Assembly (NCBI RefSeq): GCF_001583495.1
Contig: NZ_LQAQ01000091.1
Location: forward strand, 103,599-167,598
Direction: 5' to 3'
DNA: 64,000 nucleotides
Origin: Flammeovirga sp. SJP92
Lineage (GTDB): Bacteria > Bacteroidota > Bacteroidia > Cytophagales > Flammeovirgaceae
Shown: in pieces, positions 52,089 to 60,390 of the stretch
How the letters are laid out: the number at the start of each line of letters is the position of its first letter
Numbering within the stretch: the first letter of the stretch is position 1
Translations under genes and position numbers: made by a program
Notes under the pieces: generated by a model
What the model saw: the letters and a program-made list of their open reading frames with translations, nothing else
Told to the model about the DNA's origin: nothing
Databases searched by the model: none

Positions 52089-54350
52089 ATGAAAACACTC
52101 TATACAACCCTAATTCTTACTCTTTTGGCTTCAAGTGCCGTTTTTGCACAAAAAGAGTTTTATAATAACAATAAGTTTAAGCAACTAGACGAAGAACTTC
52201 CTACTCCCAATGTTTATAGAACGGGTTCTGGAGCTCCAGGCCATCAGTATTGGCAACAACAAGCAGATTATGTGATTGAAGCTAGTCTTGATGAATCTAA
52301 GCATAGACTTACAGGTAAAGAAACGATCACCTATACCAATAATTCTCCTGATATCATCAAGTATTTATGGGTACAGTTGGATCAAAATATGAGAGCTAAA
52401 AACTCAAATACCTATAAAATCCAACAGAGTAAAATTGAAGACAAAGCCTCTCTTAAGAAATTACAAAGAATTGAAGGTTACCCTGAGTACGATGGCGGGC
52501 ATAAAATTGCATCTGTTACTGATACAAATGGAAAGACGATTCCTTTTGTCATTAATCAAACCATGATGCGAGTGGATATTGCTCAACCTATGCAACCCGG
52601 TGATCAGTTCACTTTCAATGTAGAATGGAGTTACAATATCAATAACCGTAAATTAATGGGTGGCCGTGGTGGCTATGAACAATTCCCTGATGGTAATACT
52701 TTATACACTATCACGCAATGGTATCCAAGAATGGCTGTCTATGACGATGTGAACGGGTGGCAAAACAAACAATTTTTAGGTAACGGAGAATTCGCTTTAA
52801 CATTTGGTGATTTTGATGTGAAATTTACTGTCCCTGCTGACCATATTGTTGCCTCTACGGGTGTTTTACAAGATTCTTCTGTTTTGACAGAAGAGCAAAT
52901 CCAAAGAATAGAAAAAGCAAAGACTGCGGAGAAACCTGAGATGATTGTCACTTTAAAAGAAGTGCAAAAGAAAGAGAAGAAAAAGGTGAAAGGAACAAAA
53001 ACTTGGCATTATACAGCTGAGAATGTAAGAGACTTTGCCATGGGATCTTCTCGTAAATTACTTTGGGATGCAATGGGTGTTGAAGTCGGTGGCAAAACAG
53101 TAATGGCCATGTCTTACTATCCGAAAGAAGCATATGATCTTTATAAGAGATATTCAACAGAAGCGGTAGCACATACATTAGAAACTTACTCAAAATATAC
53201 TTTTGATTATCCTTATCCTGTAGCAATTTCTGTTGAAGCTGAAAACGGGATGGAGTATCCAATGATTTGCTTTAACTACGGAAGAGTTGACGAAAAAGGA
53301 AATTACTCAAAGAGAACTAAATATGGAATGCTTTCGGTAATTATTCATGAAGTAGGCCACAACTACTTCCCTATGATTGTCAATTCTGATGAACGTCAGT
53401 GGACATGGATGGACGAAGGGCTGAACTCATTCCTACAATTCGTTGCTGAACAAGAATGGGAAGAAGGCTACCCTAGTAGAGAAGGTTTCCCTGAATTGAT
53501 TGTTGATTATATGAAAGGTGATCCTGCAGGAATCTCTCCTATCATGACCAACTCTGAGTCAATTCATCAATTTGGTTATAATGCCTACTCAAAACCAGCA
53601 ACGGCTCTTAATATCCTTCGAGAAACTATTATGGGTAGAGAGTTATTTGATTATGCTTTTAAAGAATATGCTCGAAGATGGAAATTCAAGCACCCTACTC
53701 CTGCTGATTTCTTTAGAACAATGGAAGACGCATCAGGTGTAGATTTGGATTGGTTCTGGAGAGGTTGGTTCTACACTACCGAACCTTGTGATATTAGTAT
53801 TGAGAACGTAACGTTTAAAGAACTAAATACTCAAGACCCAGCTATTGAAGAAAAGAAACGTAAGGAATTACGTTCTTCTAAAGCTCCTACCATTACCGAG
53901 CTTCACAATGAAGAAGTAGGTCTTGTAACAAGAGTAGAAAAGAAAAAGGAATTGGAGGACTTTTACAATTCTTATGACCCACTTGATAAAACAGCAAGTG
54001 AAGAAAAACAATTCAAAAGATACCAAAGCAGTCTAACAAAAGAAGATAAAGCATGGCTTCAAGAAGAGCACTTTGTCTATCAGATTGACTTTAAAAACGT
54101 AGGTGGATTAATCATGCCAATCATCCTTCAAAAAGTATATGAAGATGGTACAAGTGAGAAAGTATATATCCCTGCTGAAGTTTGGAGAAAGAACAATGAA
54201 AATGTCACTAAAGTATTTGTAGAGAAGAAAAAGGTCGTTTCTTTTGTTTTAGATCCTAACAGAGAAACAGCTGATATTGACACTTACAACAACTACTTCC
54301 CTAGAGAAGAACAAGTGAACCGTTTTCAATTGTATAAAGGGAGAAGATAA
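52089..54350 (+). CDS. M1-family zinc metallopeptidase, copy 2 of a tandem pair
   Basis: A 753-aa exported paralogue of the preceding gene. The signal peptide (MKTLYTTLILTLLASSAVFA) differs, yet the first 32 residues of the mature chain are identical in both. The zinc motif HEVGHNYFP lies near 420, with the third ligand in WTWMDEGLNSF and NGMEYPMICFNYG before it. It lacks the basic C-terminal extension of copy 1, ending RFQLYKGRR. Nucleotides of the conserved block differ at many synonymous sites, so the duplication is not recent. Substrate unknown. Confidence 0.92.
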   Translation: MKTLYTTLILTLLASSAVFAQKEFYNNNKFKQLDEELPTPNVYRTGSGAPGHQYWQQQADYVIEASLDESKHRLTGKETITYTNNSPDIIKYLWVQLDQNMRAKNSNTYKIQQSKIEDKASLKKLQRIEGYPEYDGGHKIASVTDTNGKTIPFVINQTMMRVDIAQPMQPGDQFTFNVEWSYNINNRKLMGGRGGYEQFPDGNTLYTITQWYPRMAVYDDVNGWQNKQFLGNGEFALTFGDFDVKFTVPADHIVASTGVLQDSSVLTEEQIQRIEKAKTAEKPEMIVTLKEVQKKEKKKVKGTKTWHYTAENVRDFAMGSSRKLLWDAMGVEVGGKTVMAMSYYPKEAYDLYKRYSTEAVAHTLETYSKYTFDYPYPVAISVEAENGMEYPMICFNYGRVDEKGNYSKRTKYGMLSVIIHEVGHNYFPMIVNSDERQWTWMDEGLNSFLQFVAEQEWEEGYPSREGFPELIVDYMKGDPAGISPIMTNSESIHQFGYNAYSKPATALNILRETIMGRELFDYAFKEYARRWKFKHPTPADFFRTMEDASGVDLDWFWRGWFYTTEPCDISIENVTFKELNTQDPAIEEKKRKELRSSKAPTITELHNEEVGLVTRVEKKKELEDFYNSYDPLDKTASEEKQFKRYQSSLTKEDKAWLQEEHFVYQIDFKNVGGLIMPIILQKVYEDGTSEKVYIPAEVWRKNNENVTKVFVEKKKVVSFVLDPNRETADIDTYNNYFPREEQVNRFQLYKGRR

Positions 54351-54372
54351 TTTGTAATTTCTCTGTAATAGA

Positions 54373-54412
54373 AACAGCCACTAGAACTATTGAATTTTAG
54401 TGGCTGTTTTTT
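54373..54412 (+). terminator. Terminator of the second M1 peptidase gene
   Basis: AACAGCCACTA (54373-54383) pairs with TAGTGGCTGTT (54398-54408) over a 14-nt loop and is followed by TTTTT. The minus-strand gene ending at 54446 may use it in reverse. Confidence 0.88.
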
Positions 54413-54445
54413 TATATGAAAGGTTTAAAACCTGAAAATACTTTT

Positions 54446-55132
54446 TTAGTGGGCTTGAATCTTCCTTTTTCTAAAATCATCTAATTCATTTGTAGAGAAC
54501 TGTCTGAAAGAAAATTTATAACCCATAGCTAATGCAAAGCCATAAAAAAGCAAATCTCTTGGATCAAATGTTTCAATCAAAAGTTCTGGAATATAGGTAA
54601 AATCAATCCAAGTCATCACCTCCATAATTCCAACACCTTCTTCATTAGCGATCAATCCAATAATAGTAAAAACATTTCCTAATATAATGGAAGACAATGC
54701 AATCAAAGCACCTACGACACCAAAGATTGTATCAAGGCCTTTCCCAAAATACCGAATAGCAATTCCTATACCTGCACCAATACCAATTGCTAAGTAATTG
54801 ATTTGATATAACGTTAACACAGAAATACCAGCCCAAATCAAAGCACCAATAAAACCCGTAATTAATCCAGCCATAATAGCCATTGGAAGATTTTGATCCA
54901 TCTTCAATTCCTCTAATTCTTCAAAAGAAAGGTTAGACTGGATATCCTTAGGTTCTAATTTGATATCATCAATCCCAGAATAGTCTTTGACATTCTCGTC
55001 TTTAGTGAAATCAGAACATTCACCACTAAAGTTTGCTTTTTCTCCTGTTAGACTGCAAATCAATCCTTCTTTTGGATTCATTTTTCTATTGGTACATTTC
55101 TTACAAAAAACCAATTGTTCGTTTCTAGTCAT
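54446..55132 (-). CDS. Membrane protein with N-terminal zinc-ribbon-like motif
   Basis: A 228-aa protein. Residues about 8-45 hold four Cys (FCKKCTNRKMNPKEGLICSL and EC), a zinc-ribbon-like pattern recurrent in Bacteroidota membrane proteins. After an acidic linker there are three or four membrane helices (PMAIMAGLITGFIGALIWAGI, NYLAIGIGAGIGIAIRYFG, TIFGVVGALIALSSIILGNVFTIIG). The short C-terminus is charged. Function is unknown. It lies downstream of gldG but is separated from it by a terminator. Confidence 0.75.
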   Translation of the reverse strand: MTRNEQLVFCKKCTNRKMNPKEGLICSLTGEKANFSGECSDFTKDENVKDYSGIDDIKLEPKDIQSNLSFEELEELKMDQNLPMAIMAGLITGFIGALIWAGISVLTLYQINYLAIGIGAGIGIAIRYFGKGLDTIFGVVGALIALSSIILGNVFTIIGLIANEEGVGIMEVMTWIDFTYIPELLIETFDPRDLLFYGFALAMGYKFSFRQFSTNELDDFRKRKIQAH

Positions 55133-55152
55133 TATTTTGCTTTAAGTTGAAT

Positions 55153-55192
55153 GAATAAAAAAATGCTATTGAGTTCTTTTATCAATAGCATT
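55153..55192 (-). terminator. Terminator of gldG
   Basis: On the minus strand AATGCTATTGA and TCAATAGCATT form an 11-bp stem with a 9-nt loop, followed by seven T. It ends the gldG transcript before the membrane-protein gene. Confidence 0.88.
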
Positions 55193-55254
55193 CACAATAT
55201 AGATATCAATTAGAATAATTAGAAGTAGAAGAATTCTAAATTAAATTAACTTAG

Positions 55255-56922
55255 TTATTTATTATACTTCCTTTTTCTCTGGTAGATAAAACCTATTCCT
55301 AAAAGAATAGTAATCGCTACAGGAACTCCAACATTAATCCATTGCCACATCGTCTTCTCTTCTCTGATCTTAAAAGAATCTAATGGACGAATTGTTACTT
55401 TCTTATTTCTAGCCAAAATTAAGCCTTCTTCATCTGTCAGATAATCCATAGCGTTCATTAAGAAATCAAGATTGGATAAGGATTGATTACGGAAACGGTC
55501 AAACTCTATCGACTCCATTTGACCATTTAAAGGATTGAGCTCATTTTTAATAATATCAGCATCACCCATTACAATTACTTTGCTTTCCTTTTTTCCTTCT
55601 TTTATTAAACTCGACTTCGGAATACCCTTTGGAGGAAAACGGTTGGCATATAATGATTTGAATTTACCTTCCAAAAGGTAAGCGACTGGAATATGAGGTG
55701 TGTTGAACAACTCTTTTTGACCTGCTTCTTTAATTTCATCCAAAGAGATAATATTAGGCATTTTTCGAATTCTAGAGTAGTTGGAAGTATAGATTAAAGG
55801 AGTTTTCTTAATTCCTTTTGATTTCACTGTATCCAAAGTACTCACAAACTTTCCGTATACCACATCCATATTTCTTACAATGGGATGTTCTGAAAAAGTA
55901 TTTAAATACATAAAATAAGGCCAAGGCAGTTTTTTCAAATTGGCTTTATCTCCAAAATTCCCTGCCACTACTTCAATTAAGCCTGTTTGCTGATCTTGGA
56001 TCAAATCAATATTTGGTCTTACTCCTAACCTGAATAATAAATCTTCAATATTTAGATCATAACCAAATGCGTAAGTTCCTCCTAAAGGAATAGAGTCTTT
56101 GTTCATCTGCACTCTGTCCATTAGGAACATAACATTTCCTCCATTCATTAAATACTGATCTATATAATATTTATCTCTATTTGGAAATTTCTTTTTAGGT
56201 TGAGCCACGATAATTCCATCAAACTGATTTAAAGTACTCATATCATTTACTTCAGCAACGTAGTATTTCTTCTTTAACGCTTGAATCGCTTCTGTCATTT
56301 CTGTAGGTGTCAATTCATCATGCCCTTGAATAATGGCAATTTTCTTGGATTGCGTTTGAGAAAGTTCTTTGATTGCACTGGCTAACTCAAATTCTACACC
56401 TTCTATAGATTGATTGATCTGCTCTTGAGAAGATCTTGCTTTGTTACCTTTTAATAAAAGAACTCCTTTCTGTTTTCCTTTGTATGAAACTAAAGCACCT
56501 GGATAAATCAGACGCTGTGTTTGTTCTCCATTTGCGGAAACATCAAAAAGAGTAGTTTGAGGAATACCTTTTTTGATAATGGATTGCTGGAAGGCTCTTT
56601 TTTGTCTTTGATCAGCAAAGTCATTAGGGTCAACAAAACGATAGTCTAATTGTCCATTGGATTGGATTTTAAACTCATCTAAAGTTTCTTGGATAGATTG
56701 CTTCAAATGCTCGAATTCTGCATTCAAGGGGCCATCTAGATAAACATCAATTTGTACTTCATCAGGAAGATTATTCAATAACCTTTCCGTAGCAGGATTG
56801 ATGCTAAATCTCTTTTCTTCGGTTAAATCCCAACGGAAAAAAAGTTGATCTGAATGTATATTAAGTAATATAAAAAAAAGTACTACTGCAGAAAAAGATA
56901 ATAGGTCCTCCCACTTACGCAT
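55255..56922 (-). CDS. gldG: Gliding-motility ABC transporter-associated protein GldG
   Basis: GldG is, with GldA and GldF, part of an ABC-transporter-like complex required for gliding in Flavobacterium johnsoniae. The protein from 56922 (MRKWEDLLSFSAVVLFFILLNI) is about 555 aa, the usual size; the frame is open to 56988 but the upstream part is poorly conserved-looking. Features: one N-terminal anchor, WDLTEEKRFSINPATERLLNNL, a large periplasmic domain of the ABC_transp_aux type with GVEFELASAIKEL, GGNVMFLMDRV and VMGDADIIKNEL, and a C-terminal helix (INVGVPVAITILLGIGFIY). gldF and gldA are not adjacent. Confidence 0.92.
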   Translation of the reverse strand: MRKWEDLLSFSAVVLFFILLNIHSDQLFFRWDLTEEKRFSINPATERLLNNLPDEVQIDVYLDGPLNAEFEHLKQSIQETLDEFKIQSNGQLDYRFVDPNDFADQRQKRAFQQSIIKKGIPQTTLFDVSANGEQTQRLIYPGALVSYKGKQKGVLLLKGNKARSSQEQINQSIEGVEFELASAIKELSQTQSKKIAIIQGHDELTPTEMTEAIQALKKKYYVAEVNDMSTLNQFDGIIVAQPKKKFPNRDKYYIDQYLMNGGNVMFLMDRVQMNKDSIPLGGTYAFGYDLNIEDLLFRLGVRPNIDLIQDQQTGLIEVVAGNFGDKANLKKLPWPYFMYLNTFSEHPIVRNMDVVYGKFVSTLDTVKSKGIKKTPLIYTSNYSRIRKMPNIISLDEIKEAGQKELFNTPHIPVAYLLEGKFKSLYANRFPPKGIPKSSLIKEGKKESKVIVMGDADIIKNELNPLNGQMESIEFDRFRNQSLSNLDFLMNAMDYLTDEEGLILARNKKVTIRPLDSFKIREEKTMWQWINVGVPVAITILLGIGFIYQRKRKYNK

Positions 56923-57071
56923 AATCATTGAACAAATTTGCCTGTCATTAAATTTCTCGCAAAATCGGATGTTTAGGTGATTTTGCAAAATAATAAATCA
57001 AGATTACACCAATTTTTCGAGTTGATTTGTCAATTATCAATTATTAATCTCTTTTCTAGCATAAAATAATG

Positions 57072-57079
57072 TATTTTTG
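57072..57079 (+). promoter_or_regulatory. Candidate cca -7 promoter box
   Basis: TATTTTTG matches TANNTTTG about 36 bp before the TTG start of cca. A -33 TTG at the right spacing was not found. Confidence 0.4.
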
Positions 57080-57114
57080 CATTTCAGTTTGAATTTATAG
57101 TTTTTTAGTACTTT

Positions 57115-58545
57115 TTGATTGTGTCAGAAATCAATTTTAAAGATACATTAGATAAAAATCCAATTTTCCAGATCGTTGCTCAAAGTGCGCAGGAGGTTGG
57201 TTTCAAAACTTACCTAGTAGGTGGTTTTGTCAGAGACTTACTTCTTAAGCGTCCTTCCAAAGACATTGATATAGTATGTGTAGGTAGTGGAATCGTTTTG
57301 GCCGAACAAGTGGCTAAGAATGGTGGTAACCTTCCTTGCAATACTTTCAAGAGCTTTGGTACAGCTATGGTAAAGTTCGATGATTACGAAGTAGAATTTG
57401 TAGGAGCAAGAAAAGAATCTTACCGTAGAGAATCACGCAAGCCGATTGTGGAGGATGGTACGTTGGAAGACGACCAAAACAGAAGAGATTTCACTATCAA
57501 TGCTTTAGCAATCTCTCTTAATCTTGAGGATTTTGGCGATTTGGTTGATCCGTTTGGAGGTGTAGATGACTTGAAGAAAAAGAACATCATTACACCTTTA
57601 GAACCTAACATTACTTTTTCTGATGATCCCCTAAGAATGATGAGAGCGATCCGTTTTGCCTCTCAGCTTTCTTTTGATATAGACCCTGATACTTTCCAAG
57701 CGATTACCGATAATAAGGAACGCATTGAGATTGTATCCAAGGAAAGAATCATGGATGAATTGAATAAAATCATCCTCTCTCCACTCCCATCTTATGGCTT
57801 TAAGCTTTTGTTCACTTCAGGATTATTGGAATTGATTTTCCCTGAAATGAATAATCTCTACGGTGTTGAACGTAGAGATGGCAAAGGACATAAAGATAAT
57901 TTCTATCATACCTTAAAGGTGTTGGACAATGTTGCTGAGAAATCAGATGACTTATGGTTACGCTGGGCGGCAATTCTTCATGATATTGCTAAACCTCCTA
58001 CCAAGCGATTCAATCCTAAAGTAGGTTGGACATTCCATGGGCATGAAGACAAAGGAGCACGTATGGTTCCTGGTATTTTTAAGCGTTTGAAATTGCCATT
58101 GAATGACAAAATGAAATTTGTACAGAAATTAGTACGACTTCATTTACGTCCGATTGCTCTTGTGAAAAAAGAAGTGACTGACTCCGCTGTTCGCCGTTTG
58201 CTTTTTGAAGCCGGTGATGATGTAGAGGCATTAATGGCACTTTGCAGAGCAGATATTACTTCTAAAGACGATAAAAAGGTAAAGAAATATTTGGCCAACT
58301 TTGATTATGTAGAATCGAGGTTGATCGAAGTAGAAGAAAGTGATCAGATCCGTAACTTCCAGCCTGTTATTACGGGTGAGAGAATTATGGAAACTTTTGG
58401 GATTAAACCTTCACGTGAAGTGGGACAAATCAAGGATCAAGTTCGTGAGGCTATTTTGGACGGTAAGATCAAAAACACCGAAGAAGAAGCATTTCCATTT
58501 ATGTTGAACATAGGGAAAGAACTTGGGTTAACTCCTGTTGAATAA
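57115..58545 (+). CDS. cca: CCA tRNA nucleotidyltransferase with HD domain
   Basis: This enzyme adds or repairs the 3' CCA end of tRNAs. The 476-aa protein has the class II nucleotidyltransferase head (YLVGGFVRDLLLKRPSKDIDIVCVG with the DxD of the metal site), RRDFTINALAISL, EPNITFSDDPLRMMRAIRFASQLSF and a C-terminal HD phosphohydrolase domain (LHDIAKPPTKRF and HGHEDKGARM). The start must be non-ATG: TTG at 57115 or GTG at 57121 precedes the conserved NFKDTLDKNPIFQ; no ATG is available upstream in frame. Divergent from gldG. Confidence 0.95.
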   Translation: MIVSEINFKDTLDKNPIFQIVAQSAQEVGFKTYLVGGFVRDLLLKRPSKDIDIVCVGSGIVLAEQVAKNGGNLPCNTFKSFGTAMVKFDDYEVEFVGARKESYRRESRKPIVEDGTLEDDQNRRDFTINALAISLNLEDFGDLVDPFGGVDDLKKKNIITPLEPNITFSDDPLRMMRAIRFASQLSFDIDPDTFQAITDNKERIEIVSKERIMDELNKIILSPLPSYGFKLLFTSGLLELIFPEMNNLYGVERRDGKGHKDNFYHTLKVLDNVAEKSDDLWLRWAAILHDIAKPPTKRFNPKVGWTFHGHEDKGARMVPGIFKRLKLPLNDKMKFVQKLVRLHLRPIALVKKEVTDSAVRRLLFEAGDDVEALMALCRADITSKDDKKVKKYLANFDYVESRLIEVEESDQIRNFQPVITGERIMETFGIKPSREVGQIKDQVREAILDGKIKNTEEEAFPFMLNIGKELGLTPVE

Positions 58546-58582
58546 TAAAAAGAACTCCAAACAACTTAATTGAATATATAAC

Positions 58583-59608
58583 ATGAATGATTTAATTCTT
58601 CGTACTGCAAGAGGTGAAAAGACAGAAAGAACACCTGTATGGTTAATGCGTCAAGCAGGTCGTATCCTTCCTGAATATAGAGCAGTAAGAAATAGCGTTT
58701 CTGGTTTTGTGGAATTATGTCAAACACCTGAATTAGCGGCGGAAGTTACAATTCAACCAGTAGATTTATTGGGCGTTGATGCGGCAATTATTTTCTCAGA
58801 TATCTTAGTGATTCCTGAAGCGATGGGCTTGCCTTATGAAATGGTCGAGAAAAGAGGTCCCTTCTTCCCTAACACGATACAGTCAGAAGCTGATCTTCAA
58901 AAAATCAGAGTAGCAGATGTTGAATCTGATTTAGGTTATGTTTTAGAAGCAATTAAGTTGACAAAGAAAGAGTTAAATGGTAGAGTTCCTTTGATTGGTT
59001 TTGCAGGTGCTCCATTTACAATTTTCTGTTATATGATTGAAGGACAAGGATCAAAAACATTCTCTAAAGCAAAGAAAATGTTCTATACAAATCCTGAGTT
59101 CTCACATCAGTTATTACAAATGATCACTGACAGTACTATTGCATATTTGAAAGCTCAAATCAAAGCAGGTGCTGATATGATCCAAATTTTTGATTCATGG
59201 GCTGGTATTCTTTCTCCAGAACAATACAGCGTATTTGCAATGCCTTATATCAACCAAATCTGTGACGCTATCACTGAGGTTCCAAAAACGGTATTTGCTA
59301 AAGGTGCTTACTTTGCTAGAGAAGCAATCGGAAGAAGCAACTGTAATACAGTTGGTTTGGACTGGAACATGGATGTTGCTGAATCAAGAATGTTGACCAA
59401 CGGTAAAGTACTTCAAGGTAACCTTGATCCATGTGCTTTATACGGTTCTAATGCTGAGGTTGAAAAAGCAACAAAAGCAATGTTGGATAAATTCGGTCCT
59501 GATAAGCATATTGCTAACTTGGGTCACGGTGTTTACCCAGATATTGATCCTGAAAAAGTAAAAGTATTTATTAATACTGTGAAGGAATACTCTGAAAAAA
59601 TGAGATAG
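58583..59608 (+). CDS. hemE: Uroporphyrinogen decarboxylase
   Basis: HemE converts uroporphyrinogen III to coproporphyrinogen III in haem synthesis. The 341-aa protein has the signature [69 protein letters not shown] and GNLDPCALY; the C-terminal [19 protein letters not shown] is also typical. The length is normal. It follows cca by 38 bp and may be co-transcribed. A terminator follows its stop. Confidence 0.97.
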   Translation: MNDLILRTARGEKTERTPVWLMRQAGRILPEYRAVRNSVSGFVELCQTPELAAEVTIQPVDLLGVDAAIIFSDILVIPEAMGLPYEMVEKRGPFFPNTIQSEADLQKIRVADVESDLGYVLEAIKLTKKELNGRVPLIGFAGAPFTIFCYMIEGQGSKTFSKAKKMFYTNPEFSHQLLQMITDSTIAYLKAQIKAGADMIQIFDSWAGILSPEQYSVFAMPYINQICDAITEVPKTVFAKGAYFAREAIGRSNCNTVGLDWNMDVAESRMLTNGKVLQGNLDPCALYGSNAEVEKATKAMLDKFGPDKHIANLGHGVYPDIDPEKVKVFINTVKEYSEKMR

Positions 59609-59631
59609 TCTTTATCGGAATAAAAGCATAG

Positions 59632-59669
59632 AAAAGTCTGTAAGTCTTCGTGATTTGCAGACTTTTTTT
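59632..59669 (+). terminator. Terminator of hemE
   Basis: AAAAGTCTG (59632-59640) and CAGACTTTT pair across a 17-nt loop and are followed by more T. It starts 23 bp after the hemE stop. Confidence 0.8.
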
Positions 59670-59704
59670 GTTTCAAGCTATTTCTCCTAGTTATATTACT
59701 GGTT

Positions 59705-59850
59705 CAAGTCTTAAGCTGAAAGCGTGACTTGGACCTAAATCTAGAAAAAGTCTGTAGACTTTTAGTTATAAATAGTGTTACTTTAGCTATAAGTCTTCAG
59801 ACTTATAACAATTGTAAGCACAAGTGACACCTACGGTTTAACACTTGCGC
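59705..59850. repeat. Cluster of related small inverted repeats
   Basis: In order: CAAGTC...GACTTG (59705-59731), AAAAGTC-TGTA-GACTTTT (59746-59763), TATAAGTC-TTCA-GACTTATA (59788-59807), and GCACAAGTG...CACTTGCGC (59818-59850, one mismatch). With the preceding terminator, they share the AAGTC/GACTT core. Spacing is irregular. Origin unknown. Confidence 0.6.
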
Positions 59851-59986
59851 TAGACTGAGAAAATATGAAATTTGAAATAATCTAAAATTAGTAAACTCCC
59901 AAACCTGGTATAATACCCGCATTAGTAACAAGATAGATTAATAGGATTGAATAGGATTGATATGAAATAATGAATTATGATAAATT

Positions 59987-60190
59987 TTAAGGAATACATG
60001 TGCTTCTTTTTATATAAAAAAAGAAAAAAAGCAGATGTGCTATTATAAATGCCAACTCAAAAAAAATCATATGTTTTGAACTTTGAGTACCTGATCCATA
60101 GAAAAAAAAGACAAGCATCCCGGATATAATTTTTTGAATCACATAATATAATACACTGAGTAATATTATAAACAATAACTTAATTTTCAT
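59987..60190 (-). CDS. Putative small two-helix membrane protein
   Basis: From the ATG at 60190 (MKIKLLFIILLSVLYYVIQK) the frame encodes 67 aa with two hydrophobic helices (LLFIILLSVLYYVIQKIISGMLVFFFY and MIFFELAFIIAHLLFFFFYI). An upstream ATG at 60205 adds five residues. The composition is plausible for a small membrane protein but also for chance in AT-rich DNA. It overlaps the stop of the broken frame upstream, which suggests translational coupling. No homology recognised. Confidence 0.35.
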   Translation of the reverse strand: MKIKLLFIILLSVLYYVIQKIISGMLVFFFYGSGTQSSKHMIFFELAFIIAHLLFFFFYIKRSTCIP

Positions 60191-60353
60191 CTGTAACTTC
60201 AACATCTATATTAAAATTATTCCTCTTATTTGAAAGAACTATACATTCTCAATGGCTTCCATATTCATACCAAACGGATATAGTTGTTTTCTCTTTCATA
60301 TTATTTTTTTCATCACGCATAGGGGTAAAACGTTCTCTTGGTGTCATCATCAT
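60180..60353 (-). pseudogene. Small open frame interrupted by an in-frame TGA
   Basis: From the ATG at 60353 a 34-codon frame (MMMTPRERFTPMRDEKNN...) reaches a TGA at 60249-60251 and then continues in the same frame for 22 codons (ECIVLSNKRNNF...) to a TAA at 60180. Open length with one stop is unusual for such AT-rich DNA, so a nonsense-broken small gene is plausible. The end overlaps the start of the membrane-protein frame at 60190. Chance and sequencing error are alternatives. No family recognised. Confidence 0.35.
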
Positions 60354-60390
60354 GTAAACAAAATTAAATGCTCTTAAATCAATTTTTAAA

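Larger units (their letters stand above)
59609..60390. other. Gene-poor, repeat-rich region between hemE and the TonB receptor gene
   Basis: This 782-bp stretch begins with the hemE terminator, followed by four more inverted repeats to about 59850 that share AAGTC/GACTT or CAAGTG/CACTTG cores. A tandem 10-bp repeat ATAGGATTGA lies at 59942-59961. Two possible small minus-strand genes follow (see their entries). It looks like a scar of mobile or decayed DNA. Confidence 0.5.

Noticed and set aside
60249..60251. The in-frame TGA as a selenocysteine codon
   Set aside because: No selenocysteine-insertion hairpin is evident right after the codon, no selenoprotein motif surrounds it, and a nonsense mutation is simpler.
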